From an uncultured Prevotellaceae bacterium (GTDB lineage: Bacteria; Bacteroidota; Bacteroidia; Bacteroidales; Bacteroidaceae), in the NCBI GenBank assembly GCA_902779745.1, contig CACZCT010000004.1:1-54209 (forward strand): a stretch of DNA of 54,209 bases, written 5' to 3'. A program made the translations under genes and the position numbers. This document shows positions 25,933 through 35,355 of this stretch, piece by piece; position 1 is the stretch's first letter, and each line of letters opens with the position of its first letter. The notes under the pieces were generated by a model. It saw only the letters and a list, made by a program, of their open reading frames with translations, did no database searches and had not been told where the DNA came from.

Positions 25933-26784
25933 ATGTTAAGAATAGCAGTACAGTCAAAAGGTCGTCTGTTTGAAGACACGATGAACCTGCTTGCAGAAGC
26001 AGACATCAAGGTCAGTTCAGGACGACGCACTCTCTTGGTCCAATCAACCAATTTCCCTTTGGAAGTGCTTTATCTGCGCGATGATGATATCCCACAGAGC
26101 GTGGCCTCAGGTGTGGCCGACATCGGTGTGGTAGGTGAGAATGAGTTTGTGGAGCGAGGAGAGGATGCGGAGATTGTTTCTCGTCTGGGCTTCTCCAAAT
26201 GCCGTCTCTCCCTTGCCATCCCTAAAGAGATCGACTATCAGGGCGTGGAGTGGTTTAATGGTAAGAAGATTGCCACCTCTTATCCCAATATCCTTCGTCA
26301 GTTCATGACAGAGAAAGGCATCAATGCTGAGATTCATGTCATCACTGGTTCCGTGGAAATCAGTCCGGGCATCGGACTTGCCGACGGCATCTTCGACATC
26401 GTCAGCAGCGGTTCTACCCTCGTGAGCAACAATCTCCGTGAGGTAGAAGTGGTGATGCAGAGCGAGGCACTGCTCATAGGACACAAAGGAATGACGCAGG
26501 AGAAGCGTGATATCCTGGAGCAGATGCTGTTTCGCTTCAAAGCGGTGAAGGATGCCGAGGACAAGAAATACGTCCGCATGAATGCCCCGAAGGCTCGTCT
26601 GCAGGAGATTATTAATGTACTGCCTGGCTTGAAGAGTCCCACCATCATCCCCCTTGCTGACGAAGAATGGTGTTCCGTACATACCGTTCTCGACCAGAAG
26701 CGTTTCTGGGAGATTATCGGTAAACTGAAAGAAATGGGCGCACAGGGCATCTTAGTGACTCCGATTGAAAAGATGATCATGTAA
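25933..26784 (+). CDS. hisG: ATP phosphoribosyltransferase, long form
   Basis: 283 residues. It catalyses the first step of histidine synthesis, joining ATP to PRPP. It begins MLRIAVQSKGRLFEDTMNLL. The PRPP loop region is EISPGIGLADGIFDIVSSGSTLVSN, with GLADGIFDIVSSG the diagnostic stretch. The extra C-terminal domain (about residues 215-283, KSPTIIPLADEEWCSVHTVL) is the ACT-like regulatory domain of the long form, which allows histidine feedback without HisZ. Its stop overlaps the hisD start by one base (TAATG), indicating translational coupling. Confidence 0.97.
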   Translation: MLRIAVQSKGRLFEDTMNLLAEADIKVSSGRRTLLVQSTNFPLEVLYLRDDDIPQSVASGVADIGVVGENEFVERGEDAEIVSRLGFSKCRLSLAIPKEIDYQGVEWFNGKKIATSYPNILRQFMTEKGINAEIHVITGSVEISPGIGLADGIFDIVSSGSTLVSNNLREVEVVMQSEALLIGHKGMTQEKRDILEQMLFRFKAVKDAEDKKYVRMNAPKARLQEIINVLPGLKSPTIIPLADEEWCSVHTVLDQKRFWEIIGKLKEMGAQGILVTPIEKMIM

Positions 26785-28070
26785 TGAAAATATATCGCTT
26801 TCCTAATAAAGACCTGTGGGGCGAGATTATCGCTCGCCCGCGACTTGACTTGACGAAGCTTAACGCTACTGTCAGCAGTGTTCTTGCTGACATAAAACAG
26901 CGTGGCGATGCAGCAGTAAAGGAGTATGAGGAGAAATTTGACAAGGCAGTACTGACCTCCCTTGCCGTTACCGAACAGGAGATGGACGAGGCGGAGCAGT
27001 TAATCAGTGATGAACTGAAGGATGCCATCATCCTTGCCCATCATAATATTAAGGTGTTCCATATCTCCCAACGTTTCGTAGGACAGAAAATCAAGACACA
27101 GGAGGGTGTGACCTGCTGGCAGAAGAGTGTTGCCATCGAGAAAGTCGGACTCTATATCCCAGGCGGCACTGCCCCACTCTTCTCTACTGTGCTGATGCTG
27201 GCTACCCCTGCCAAGATTGCTGGCTGCAAGGAGATTGTATTGTGTACACCTCCTAACAAGGAAGGCAAGGTGAATCCTGCCATCCTCTATGCCGCCCGTG
27301 TCGCTGGTGTCAGCAAGATATTCAAGGCTGGCGGTGTACAGGCTATCGGTGCGATGGCATACGGAACAGAATCGGTACCTAAGGTCTTTAAGATCTTCGG
27401 TCCAGGCAACCAATATGTGATGGCCGCCAAACAACAGGTCAGTCTCGACGAGGTGGCTATTGACATGCCTGCTGGACCCTCGGAGGTCTGCGTCCTTGCC
27501 GACGAGACTGCCAATGCCGAGTTCGTGGCAGCCGACTTATTATCGCAGGCAGAACACGGTATTGACTCACAAGTGCTGCTCATCACCACTTCGGAAAGTA
27601 AACTGGAGGAGATACAACAAGAGGTTGATAAACAACTGGAAGCATTGCCACGTAAAGACATGGCTTCCAAAGCATTAGACAACAGTCGATACGTACTCGT
27701 TAATTCCGCTGAAGAGATGATAGACCTCAGCAACTGCTATGCACCAGAGCATCTGATTATCCAGACAAAGGACTACGAACAGATTGCCGAAAAGGTCATC
27801 AATGCAGGCAGTGTGTTCCTTGGTTCATACGCCTGTGAGAGTGCCGGTGACTATGCCAGCGGTACCAATCACACATTACCCACTCACGGTTATGCGACAG
27901 CTTATAATGGTGTGAATCTCGACAGCTATTGCCGCAAGATTACCTTCCAGCATCTCACGGAGGAAGGTATCCGTCATATCGGTCGTGCCGTAGAACTGAT
28001 GGCGGAGGCAGAACAACTGGATGCCCACAAGAATGCGATGACGGTAAGAATCAAATCCCTAAAGAAATGA
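26784..28070 (+). CDS. hisD: histidinol dehydrogenase
   Basis: 428 residues, normal length. It carries out the last two oxidations from histidinol to histidine with NAD and zinc. Landmarks: [48 protein letters not shown], the zinc/active-site segment NCYAPEHLI (Glu-His pair), and the late [13 protein letters not shown]. It overlaps hisG by one base and hisC by four bases (ATGA). Confidence 0.97.
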   Translation: MKIYRFPNKDLWGEIIARPRLDLTKLNATVSSVLADIKQRGDAAVKEYEEKFDKAVLTSLAVTEQEMDEAEQLISDELKDAIILAHHNIKVFHISQRFVGQKIKTQEGVTCWQKSVAIEKVGLYIPGGTAPLFSTVLMLATPAKIAGCKEIVLCTPPNKEGKVNPAILYAARVAGVSKIFKAGGVQAIGAMAYGTESVPKVFKIFGPGNQYVMAAKQQVSLDEVAIDMPAGPSEVCVLADETANAEFVAADLLSQAEHGIDSQVLLITTSESKLEEIQQEVDKQLEALPRKDMASKALDNSRYVLVNSAEEMIDLSNCYAPEHLIIQTKDYEQIAEKVINAGSVFLGSYACESAGDYASGTNHTLPTHGYATAYNGVNLDSYCRKITFQHLTEEGIRHIGRAVELMAEAEQLDAHKNAMTVRIKSLKK

Positions 28071-29101
28071 AGCCCTTAGAACAGTTAGTCAGAAAAAATA
28101 TATGGAGCTTGGCTCCCTATAGCAGTGCCCGTGACGAATATTCTGGTAAGGAGGCACATGTATTCCTCGATGCCAACGAGAATCCATATGGGGCACCCTT
28201 TAACCGCTATCCCGATCCTTTACAGCGTGAACTGAAGAAACAGATAGTGAAAGTCAAGGGTATTCCTGAGGATATGATTTTCCTGGGTAATGGCAGTGAT
28301 GAGGCTATTGACCTGCCCTATCGCATCTTCTGTGAGCCAGGCAAAGACAACGTAGTGGCTATCGAGCCAACTTATGGCATGTATAAGGTGTGTGCCGATA
28401 TCAACGACATCGAGTATCGTCGTGTGCTACTTGACAAGGACTTCGATTTCAAGGCTGCAGACCTGTTGACCGCCTGTGATGCTCATACCAAGATAATCTG
28501 GCTATGCTCACCCAATAACCCGACAGGCAACTCCCTCAACCGTGATGAGATCATCAAAGTGATTGAGGGTTTTGAGGGTATCGTCATTGTCGACGAGGCA
28601 TACAGCGATTTCGCTCAGCAGATGACGCTCCGTACAGAACTGGCGAAATATCCCAACCTCATCGTGCTCAATACGATGAGTAAGGCTTGGGCTTTGGCAG
28701 GCATCCGCCTCGGTATGGCTTTCGCCTCGAAGGAGATCATCTCTATTTTTAATAAGGTGAAATATCCGTATAATGTCAACCAGCTCACCCAGCAGCAGGC
28801 TTTGGAGGCACTCAAAGACCCCTATGAGGTGGACAAGTGGGTGAAGACGCTATTGACAGAACGAAGCCGCCTGATGCAGGCCTTTGCCGAACTGCCTGTC
28901 TGCGAGGAGGTGTATAAGACTGATGCCAACTTCTTCCTGGCAAAGGTGACTGATGCGCAGAAGATTTACGACTACTTAGTGGACAAGGGTATCATCGTGC
29001 GCAACCGCAGTCGCATACAGCTCTGTCACAACTGCCTGCGTATCACCATCGGTACGAAGAACGAGAATAACGAACTGCTTGCCGCTTTGAGGCAATATTA
29101 A
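28067..29101 (+). CDS. hisC: histidinol-phosphate aminotransferase
   Basis: 344-residue PLP aminotransferase of fold type I. It starts [20 protein letters not shown], overlapping the hisD stop. Key residues: the [10 protein letters not shown]-terminal motif, CSPNNPTGN, the VDEAYSDF Asp/Tyr pair, K206 as PLP Schiff-base lysine in [15 protein letters not shown], and the C-terminal Arg in CLRITIGT. A longer in-frame start (27929) is an artefact inside hisD. It overlaps the MFS gene by one base. Confidence 0.96.
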   Translation: MKPLEQLVRKNIWSLAPYSSARDEYSGKEAHVFLDANENPYGAPFNRYPDPLQRELKKQIVKVKGIPEDMIFLGNGSDEAIDLPYRIFCEPGKDNVVAIEPTYGMYKVCADINDIEYRRVLLDKDFDFKAADLLTACDAHTKIIWLCSPNNPTGNSLNRDEIIKVIEGFEGIVIVDEAYSDFAQQMTLRTELAKYPNLIVLNTMSKAWALAGIRLGMAFASKEIISIFNKVKYPYNVNQLTQQQALEALKDPYEVDKWVKTLLTERSRLMQAFAELPVCEEVYKTDANFFLAKVTDAQKIYDYLVDKGIIVRNRSRIQLCHNCLRITIGTKNENNELLAALRQY

Positions 29102-30279
29102 TGGAACGCCTTTGGAACAAAAACTATATCAAGGTGATGACGGCAAACTTCTCGCTGTTCTTCGCCTTTTATTTGCTCACCCCGTTATTACCGCTCTATC
29201 TGAGTGAGACCTTCGGGGCGACCAAAGATGTTATCGGACTCGTCCTGTCAGGCTATACCATTACGGCATTATTGTTCCGTCCGTTCAGCGGCTATTTCGT
29301 CGACTCTTTTCCTCGAAAACAGGTACTGATGGTAAGCTTTGCCGCCTTCGCCATCTTCTTTGCCGGCTATCTTGCCGCAGGTACATTATTGCTCTTTACC
29401 ATTGTTAGAACATTACACGGAGGTCCCTTTGGAGCCTTGACCGTTGCCAACTCCACTGTTGCTATAGACGTATTGCCGTCATCCCGACGCAACGAGGGTA
29501 TCGGCTATTACGGACTGAGCAATAACCTCGCGATGGCGATAGCCCCGACTTTCGCTATCTTCGTTTATGCGGAGACCCATAACTTCGAACTCCTCTTTTG
29601 GCTTGCCTTCGCCATCGCCACCTTCGGCTGGATTGTCGATGCAAGCGTCACCCTCAAGCCCAGAAACGCTCAACTCGCAACTCGCAACTCTAAACTTTCC
29701 TTAGACCGTTTCTTCTTAAAAAACGGTTGGCTGTTGGGTGTGAATATGGTGTTCTTCGGATTCTGCTTTGGTATCTTAAGCAACTACCTCGCCATCTACG
29801 GCAAACAGGTCATGGGCATCACGGGCGGCACAGGTACGTGGTTCATGCTTTGCTCTATTGGACTGATTCTTTCCCGATTACAAGGTGGTAAGGCACTCCG
29901 CAAGGGACTGCTCACCCATAACGCTTCTGAAGGTATGCTTATCTCTTTGGTAGGCTACACGCTCTTCGTTGCATCACCTAATATGTTCGGCTACTATTCC
30001 TCTGCCATCCTCATTGGCTTGGGCAACGGTCACATGTGGCCAGCCTTCCAGAACATGATGATCTCGATGGCGCACCATAACGAGCGCGGCACTGCCAACT
30101 CGACCATTCTCATCTCGTGGGACATCGGTATGGGACTTGGTATCCTTGCAGGCGGAGCCATCGCCGAACACTTAGGCTATACTGCTGCCTTCTGGACCGT
30201 TGCTGTCATGAATGCCGTGGGTGTCCTTCTCTATTTCCTTAAGACCCGCCAGTTCTTCCTTGTCCGACGGATAATATAA
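29101..30279 (+). CDS. MFS transporter in fourth position of the his operon
   Basis: 392 residues, twelve predicted helices. The family signature after helix 2 is FRPFSGYFVDSFPRKQV. The long cytoplasmic loop between helices 6 and 7 contains RNAQLATRNSKLS, encoded by a 7-base-period repeat. The substrate is unknown; the fold is typical of drug or metabolite exporters. It starts one base inside the hisC stop (TAATG), so it is translated with the his genes. In Bacteroides the fourth gene of this cluster is hisB; it is not here. A role in histidine or intermediate export is possible but only inferred from position. Confidence 0.88.
   Translation: MERLWNKNYIKVMTANFSLFFAFYLLTPLLPLYLSETFGATKDVIGLVLSGYTITALLFRPFSGYFVDSFPRKQVLMVSFAAFAIFFAGYLAAGTLLLFTIVRTLHGGPFGALTVANSTVAIDVLPSSRRNEGIGYYGLSNNLAMAIAPTFAIFVYAETHNFELLFWLAFAIATFGWIVDASVTLKPRNAQLATRNSKLSLDRFFLKNGWLLGVNMVFFGFCFGILSNYLAIYGKQVMGITGGTGTWFMLCSIGLILSRLQGGKALRKGLLTHNASEGMLISLVGYTLFVASPNMFGYYSSAILIGLGNGHMWPAFQNMMISMAHHNERGTANSTILISWDIGMGLGILAGGAIAEHLGYTAAFWTVAVMNAVGVLLYFLKTRQFFLVRRII
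29664..29698 (+). repeat. heptamer-period repeat inside the MFS gene
   Basis: AAACGCT, CAACTCG, CAACTCG, CAACTCT, AAACTTT: five 7-base units, the middle three nearly identical. They encode the central cytoplasmic loop; three units make 21 bases, so frame is kept. Confidence 0.65.
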
Positions 30280-30308
30280 CTATAATCAAGTTCATCTGTA
30301 CTTACTTC

Positions 30309-31229
30309 TTACTTTGATCCTATATAGAGGAAAATCATACCTAGGAGGACCAGAGCGAGGTCGACAGCCTTGGCCTTGAGATTCTTCTCGTGGAAGAAAG
30401 CGGCACCGAAGAGGAAACTGACGATGACAGAGCCACGACGGATCATCGAGACAATGGAGATCATCGCATCGGGCAATGACAGGGAATAGAAATACATGAA
30501 GTCGGCTGTAGATAGGAAGATACTTACACAGATGATCGACCAGTGCCAGTGGAAAGGTGTTGTCTCATGATGTTTAGGCCACCACAACAAAAGGAGCATG
30601 GTAAACATCATACCACACTGGTAGATGTTATACCACGACTGTACCATCATACGGTCGAGTCCTACTCCCCCACTCTCCACAGGTGCCATCAGGTATTTGT
30701 CATAGAGTCCGCTGACAGCACCGATGACAGCGGCACCGACAATCATCCAGATCCAGTGGTTGTGATGGAAGTCGATGCCTTCCTTCTTACCACTGCGTCT
30801 GAGCAGGATATACGAGACGATCGTCAGCCACACACCAGCCCACTGCCATGCATTGAGCCGTTCGCCAAACAGCAACATCGCTCCCACGAGTACCATCACG
30901 GGACGGGTGGCGTTGATAGGGCCTACTATAGTCAGCGGCAGGTGTTTCATACCGAAATAGCCCAACAGCCAACTGGAGAGGACAATGAATGACTTCAGGA
31001 TAATATACTTGTGCATTTCCCAGCCTCCAGCAGTGACGTGGAAAATGGAGCCGTCGAGCATTGGCGACTGTGCACTGAGGATGATGAACGGCAAGAAGAT
31101 GAGTGAGGAGAACAGGGTGTTGAAGAACAACACGGGTATGACTGCATTCTCCCTGAGTGCCTGTTTCTTGAAAAAATCATAGCAGCCTAACAATGCTGCC
31201 GACATAAAAGCAAGGATTAACCACGTCAT
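30309..31229 (-). CDS. EamA/DMT-family membrane transporter
   Basis: 306 residues with about ten helices arranged as two EamA repeats. It starts MTWLILAFMSAALLGCYDFF. Repeat junctions are GPINATRPVMVLVGAMLLFGERLNAWQW and the C-terminal MIRRGSVIVSFLFGAAFFHE, which match the end-of-repeat pattern of drug/metabolite exporters. The substrate is unknown. It lies two bases after truA on the same strand, so they form one unit. It is convergent with the MFS gene, with a 29-base gap that shows no clear hairpin. Confidence 0.87.
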   Translation of the reverse strand: MTWLILAFMSAALLGCYDFFKKQALRENAVIPVLFFNTLFSSLIFLPFIILSAQSPMLDGSIFHVTAGGWEMHKYIILKSFIVLSSWLLGYFGMKHLPLTIVGPINATRPVMVLVGAMLLFGERLNAWQWAGVWLTIVSYILLRRSGKKEGIDFHHNHWIWMIVGAAVIGAVSGLYDKYLMAPVESGGVGLDRMMVQSWYNIYQCGMMFTMLLLLWWPKHHETTPFHWHWSIICVSIFLSTADFMYFYSLSLPDAMISIVSMIRRGSVIVSFLFGAAFFHEKNLKAKAVDLALVLLGMIFLYIGSK

Positions 31230-31231
31230 GA

Positions 31232-31972
31232 TTAAGAGGTATGAGGATATTCTACACGTTCAAGGAACAACGCATGGGCAGGCATCGACTCTCCTGCCTG
31301 GGTGCGCCGTCCGCCTTTTATCACTTCCCGAAACTCGTCGAGTGTCATTCGATGACGACCCACCTCGATGAGAGTACCCACTACGGCTCGCACCATATTT
31401 CGCAGGAAACGGTTGGCGGTAATCTCGAAATACCAAGCATCTTTGGCTGTCTGGTGCCACTGTGCCGCCGTGATATGACAGATAGTCGTCTTCACGTCAC
31501 TACCCGCCTTGCAAAAGGCACCGAAGTCATCATACTCCAGAAGGATACGCGCAGCCTCGTTCATCAGTGGGAAATCCAACACGTAATGTGTCTCCAGTGA
31601 ATACATCCTCTTAAACGGATCCTTCAGGGTGTGGATATAATAATGATAGGTACGACGGACTGCAGAGAAACGGGCATGCATATCGTCAGCGACCTGTTCC
31701 ACCTTGCTCACACTGATATCCACAGGCAGTACACCATTGAGTTTTCTCGTTAATACATCTGGTTCAAAATCCACATCCGTATCGAAATGTGCCGCCATCT
31801 GCCGGGCATGAACACCTGTGTCTGTCCTGCCGGCCCCGGTGACGGTAATCTCCTTACGCAACAGCAAAGACAAGGCACGCTGCAGTTCTGCCTGTACCGT
31901 ATTCCCATTGGGCTGCAACTGCCACCCGTGGTAGTTCGTCCCGTCGTAACTGAACCAGATGAAGTATCTCAT
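31232..31972 (-). CDS. truA: tRNA pseudouridine(38-40) synthase
   Basis: 246 residues. It isomerises uridines 38-40 in the anticodon arm of many tRNAs. It begins MRYFIWFSYDGTNYHGWQLQ, and the catalytic aspartate is D51 in GAGRTDTGVHARQMAAHF. Conserved C-terminal elements are FLRNMVRAVVGTLIEVG. The start at 31972 was chosen because the alternative ATG (31984) overlaps the -7 box. The resulting leader is at most a few bases, so the mRNA may be leaderless. Confidence 0.95.
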   Translation of the reverse strand: MRYFIWFSYDGTNYHGWQLQPNGNTVQAELQRALSLLLRKEITVTGAGRTDTGVHARQMAAHFDTDVDFEPDVLTRKLNGVLPVDISVSKVEQVADDMHARFSAVRRTYHYYIHTLKDPFKRMYSLETHYVLDFPLMNEAARILLEYDDFGAFCKAGSDVKTTICHITAAQWHQTAKDAWYFEITANRFLRNMVRAVVGTLIEVGRHRMTLDEFREVIKGGRRTQAGESMPAHALFLERVEYPHTS

Positions 31973-31981
31973 AAACGGGTA

Positions 31982-31989
31982 CAAAGGTA
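31982..31989 (-). promoter_or_regulatory. promoter of truA
   Basis: Minus strand TACCTTTG at 31982-31989 with TTG at 32010-32012, a 20-base spacer. A second TACCTTTG on the same strand lies at 32060-32067, next to the inverted repeat GAGTA-T-TACTC (32050-32060). Confidence 0.75.
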
Positions 31990-32075
31990 GTGCAAACCGA
32001 GTAAAAAACCAAGAGAATCTTGAGTTTTTTCAAGATGCCGACTGCCTTCGAGTATTACTCAAAGGTACAAAAAAA

Positions 32076-32103
32076 TTGAGAATCGAGAATTGAGAATTGA
32101 AAA
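32076..32103 (+). repeat. heptamer repeat in the promoter of the phosphatase operon
   Basis: TTGAGAA, TCGAGAA, TTGAGAA, TTGAAAA: four 7-base units. The third unit places TTG 18 bases ahead of the -7 box at 32111, so the array supplies the -33 element. Confidence 0.7.
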
Positions 32104-32110
32104 TTATTTG

Positions 32111-32118
32111 TACCTTTG
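32111..32118 (+). promoter_or_regulatory. promoter of the phosphatase-helicase-ispE operon
   Basis: TACCTTTG at 32111-32118, with TTG from the repeat unit at 32090-32092. The start codon lies 27 bases downstream. Confidence 0.78.
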
Positions 32119-32145
32119 CGGTTATAACACCAAAAGAACAAAGTC

Positions 32146-32634
32146 ATGCATCCGCAACGCATCCTTTTCATTTGTCTTGGCAACATTTGTCGTTCTCCGG
32201 CTGCGGAGGGTATCTTCCAGCATATTGTTGATGAGCGAGGACTGAGCAGTCTGTTCCACGTCGACTCCGCAGCCATTGGGCCCTGGCATATCGGGGACCT
32301 GCCCGACAGCAGGATGCGCCGATGTGGTTCCATACACGGATATGCCTTCAACAGTAGGGCACGACAGTTTTCTTCCGATGACTTTGACCGCTTCGACCTT
32401 ATTATCGGGATGGATCAGGACAATATACGAGCTATCCGCTCCAAGGCAAGGACTTCCGATGATGAGCGGAAGATACGCCTGATGGCAGATTATTTGTGTC
32501 ATCATCCCCACCAGACAACCATTCCCGATCCTTATTATGGCGGAGACCGTGACTTCGAGTTGGTCATCGACTTGTTGGAGGATGCCTGCGTAGGACTTCT
32601 GGAGGCACTTATCAAAGAAACACGAAATGGCTAA
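32146..32634 (+). CDS. low-molecular-weight protein tyrosine phosphatase
   Basis: 162 residues, the normal size. The phosphate loop is C10-LGNIC-R16-S (CX5R) right after RILFI, with the general-acid Asp D128 in IPDPYYGG. The protein removes phosphate from tyrosine (or arginine) residues; bacterial members often control capsule or exopolysaccharide kinases, but no such kinase gene is present here. It is first in a three-gene unit; its end overlaps the helicase start by eight bases. Confidence 0.93.
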   Translation: MHPQRILFICLGNICRSPAAEGIFQHIVDERGLSSLFHVDSAAIGPWHIGDLPDSRMRRCGSIHGYAFNSRARQFSSDDFDRFDLIIGMDQDNIRAIRSKARTSDDERKIRLMADYLCHHPHQTTIPDPYYGGDRDFELVIDLLEDACVGLLEALIKETRNG

Positions 32635-34372
32635 ACACGAGTTGCACCCCATGGACATGGAGAACAAGGAATGGCAGCAGGCACTGCAGGTCATCCAGTA
32701 TACCCGTCGCTCACTTTTTCTGACAGGAAAGGCGGGAACGGGTAAATCGACGTTCCTCCGTTATGTGGCACAACATACAAAGAAAAAATGTGTGATACTC
32801 GCTCCGACAGGTATTGCTGCCATTAATGCCGCCGGACAAACGCTGCACTCGTTCTTCAAACTACCGTTCCATCCGCTACTGCCCAACGATTCCCGCTATA
32901 ATATCCGCAATATACGGAAGACTTTGAAATACAATGGTATCACCATTAAACTACTGAGGGAAACAGAACTCATCATCATTGATGAGATATCAATGGTACG
33001 TGCTGACATCATCGACTTCATCGATAAAGTATTACGTATCTACTGTCGTAACATGCGGGAACCTTTTGGCGGCAAGCAGTTGTTACTGGTGGGTGATATT
33101 TTCCAGTTAGAGCCTGTCATCAAGGAAGACGAGTGGCGGTTGATGCAACCTTTCTATGCCTCCGCCTATTTCTTTGCTGCCAAGGTGTGGCAGGAGATGG
33201 AATTGGTGAGCATTGAATTGAAGAAGGTCTATCGCCAAAGTGATGCCCGTTTCATCGGAATCCTCGACCGCATCCGTGACAATACAGTAACGGTAAAGGA
33301 TTTGCAGGACATCAACCGTCGTGTGGGAGCGGATTTGCATCTACACGACAATAACTTGGCAATCACCCTTGCCACCCGTCGTGATACAGTAGACTATATC
33401 AACGAACAGAATCTGATGGAACTGGACGGGGATCCTTCTGTGTTCCAGGGTGTGATTACAGGCGAGTTTCCTGAAACCTCCCTGCCTGCTCCGATGGAAC
33501 TGGAGGTGAAGCCTGGGGCACAGGTCATCTTTATCAAGAATGACAAGGAAAAACGCTGGGTGAACGGTACCTTAGGAGTTGTGATCTATGTCGATGAGGA
33601 AGACGGTATTATCACGGTGGTCGATGAAGACGGTCATGAATATGATGTGGAACGGGAGATATGGGAGAACATGCGCTATACGTTCAATGAGAAAGAACAG
33701 AAAATAGAGGAAGAACAACTGGGTACGTTTATCCAGTTTCCACTACGGCTCGCCTGGGCTATCACCATACATAAGAGTCAGGGACTGACGTTCCGACAGG
33801 TTAAAATTGACTTCTCAGGAGGTGGTGCCTTTGCTGGTGGGCAGACCTATGTCGCCCTGAGCCGTTGTACCTCGTTAGAAGGTATCTGTCTGACGGAGCC
33901 TATCCGCCAGAGCGATATCTTCGTCAGGGCAGAGGTGATCAGTTTTGCCCACCGTTATAATAACGGACAACTGATCCGACAGGCGATGAACGAGAGTAAG
34001 GCGGACAAGGAATACCACGATGCTATAGAGGCTTTCGACCGTCAGGACTTTGACGCATTCCTGCAGCATTTCTTCCTTGCCATCCATAGCCGCTATGACA
34101 TTGAGAAACCAGCCGCCAAACGACTGATACGTAGGAAACTGGGGGTCATCACTCAACTGCAGGAGGAGAAAAACGAGTTGTGTGAGGAGATGAAACGGAA
34201 AGAGGAACTCCTGAAACGTCTGGCGGTGGAATATGTGCTGATGGGCAAGGAGTGTGAGAAAGAACATATGAATGAGGCAGCCATCCGTAACTATGAGAAA
34301 GCACTGGAACTCTATCCGGATGCCATAGAGGCGCAAAGAAGAATCAAAAAACTGAAAAGAAATAAGCTATGA
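32627..34372 (+). CDS. Pif1-like SF1B helicase with C-terminal TPR-like segment
   Basis: 581 residues. Walker A TGKAGTGKST (34-42) and Walker B ELIIIDEISMV. The later helicase motifs are LVGDIFQLEPV (motif III region), KVYRQSD (motif IV), and AWAITIHKSQGLTF plus TYVALSRCTSLEGI (motifs V and VI, UvrD_C_2 fold). The order and spacing match Pif1/RecD-like helicases, which unwind 5' to 3' and often resolve G-quadruplexes. The last ~110 residues contain a coiled coil and one TPR-like repeat (KEHMNEAAIRNYEKALELYP), probably for partner binding. It overlaps both neighbours (eight and four bases). Confidence 0.88.
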   Translation: MAKHELHPMDMENKEWQQALQVIQYTRRSLFLTGKAGTGKSTFLRYVAQHTKKKCVILAPTGIAAINAAGQTLHSFFKLPFHPLLPNDSRYNIRNIRKTLKYNGITIKLLRETELIIIDEISMVRADIIDFIDKVLRIYCRNMREPFGGKQLLLVGDIFQLEPVIKEDEWRLMQPFYASAYFFAAKVWQEMELVSIELKKVYRQSDARFIGILDRIRDNTVTVKDLQDINRRVGADLHLHDNNLAITLATRRDTVDYINEQNLMELDGDPSVFQGVITGEFPETSLPAPMELEVKPGAQVIFIKNDKEKRWVNGTLGVVIYVDEEDGIITVVDEDGHEYDVEREIWENMRYTFNEKEQKIEEEQLGTFIQFPLRLAWAITIHKSQGLTFRQVKIDFSGGGAFAGGQTYVALSRCTSLEGICLTEPIRQSDIFVRAEVISFAHRYNNGQLIRQAMNESKADKEYHDAIEAFDRQDFDAFLQHFFLAIHSRYDIEKPAAKRLIRRKLGVITQLQEEKNELCEEMKRKEELLKRLAVEYVLMGKECEKEHMNEAAIRNYEKALELYPDAIEAQRRIKKLKRNKL

Positions 34373-35199
34373 TGAGATTTCCTATTGCTAAAGTCAACCT
34401 TGGTCTGAACGTCGTAGAACGCAGACCAGACGGTTATCATAACCTGCAGACGGTATTCTATCCTGTGCCTATCAAAGATGCACTGGAAGTGTTCCCGATG
34501 ATGAAGGACTTCCCTTCGGAAGTCAATTGTGACATCAAAGTGACGAATATCCATGTAGAGGGTGACGAGCAGCGTAACTTGGTAGTACGTGCTTATCACT
34601 TGTTGAAGCAGGACTTCCCTGCCCTTCCCCGTCTGCATGCCCATCTTTATAAAGGGATCCCTACACAGGCAGGTATGGGAGGAGGTTCGAGTGACGCTTC
34701 CGCCATGTTGCTGCTACTGAACGAGCAGTTTCAGTTGGGACTGACAGAACAACAACTCATCGACTATGCAGTAAAGTTAGGTGCTGACTGTCCTATTTTC
34801 ATCATGAACCGCCCTGCCTATGCCGAAGGGATTGGAGAACAACTGACTCCCATTAACCTTGACCTGAAGGGATGGTATATGGCGGTGGTACGTCCTGATA
34901 TCCCCGTAGCGACAAAGGAGGCTTATGCACGTATCATCCCCCAGATGCCACAGAAATGCTGTAGGGAAATTGTCTTGCAACCCGTAGAGACCTGGAAAGA
35001 AGAACTGGTGAATGATTTTGAGGCAAGTGTCTTTCCCGTTCATCCCGAACTCGCTGACATTAAGGAAAAACTCTATCAACTGGGAGCCGTCTATGCCGCC
35101 ATGAGTGGAAGCGGCAGTGCACTCTTCGGATTGTTCAGAGAACATATTGATTTGAAGGAGCATTTCCCCGATATGTTTACAACATGCCTTCAATTATAA
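34369..35199 (+). CDS. ispE: 4-diphosphocytidyl-2-C-methyl-D-erythritol kinase
   Basis: 276 residues; the GHMP-kinase step of the MEP isoprenoid pathway. The N-terminus MMRFPIAKVNLGLNVVERRP DGYHNL is family-typical. The ATP-binding loop is PTQAGMGGGSSDASAMLLL and the C-terminal motif is AAMSGSGSALFGLF. It overlaps the helicase stop by four bases (ATGA), indicating coupling. It ends the unit; the minus-strand terminator at 35201-35233 follows at once and may also block this transcript. Confidence 0.96.
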   Translation: MMRFPIAKVNLGLNVVERRPDGYHNLQTVFYPVPIKDALEVFPMMKDFPSEVNCDIKVTNIHVEGDEQRNLVVRAYHLLKQDFPALPRLHAHLYKGIPTQAGMGGGSSDASAMLLLLNEQFQLGLTEQQLIDYAVKLGADCPIFIMNRPAYAEGIGEQLTPINLDLKGWYMAVVRPDIPVATKEAYARIIPQMPQKCCREIVLQPVETWKEELVNDFEASVFPVHPELADIKEKLYQLGAVYAAMSGSGSALFGLFREHIDLKEHFPDMFTTCLQL

Positions 35200-35200
35200 G

Positions 35201-35233
35201 CAAAAAAAAAGAATTGATTGTCTCACGACAATC
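35201..35233 (-). terminator. intrinsic terminator of the long ileS-to-DUF3256 unit
   Basis: On the minus strand, GATTGTC-GTGA-GACAATC is followed by AATTC and nine T. This is the only strong intrinsic terminator seen downstream of ileS on that strand. Confidence 0.88.
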
Positions 35234-35355
35234 AACCTTTCATTAACCTTAATAATCTAATACCATGAAAAACACATTGCAAATATAAACATTATATTTT
35301 TTACTTACAAGTGTTGTTATAACATCTAATACGTAATTTAACGCATTTTAAGCAG

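Noticed and set aside
27929..28066. N-terminal extension of HisC
   Set aside because: It lies inside hisD in another frame; the ATGA overlap at 28067 and the family N-terminus MKPLEQLV mark the real start.
35265..35288. 7-codon ATG frame (MKNTLQI) after ispE
   Set aside because: Far too short and without family features. The surrounding sequence (TTAACCTTAATAATCTAATACC before the ATG) looks like a translation leader of this genome, so it may be a leftover gene start, but nothing more can be supported.
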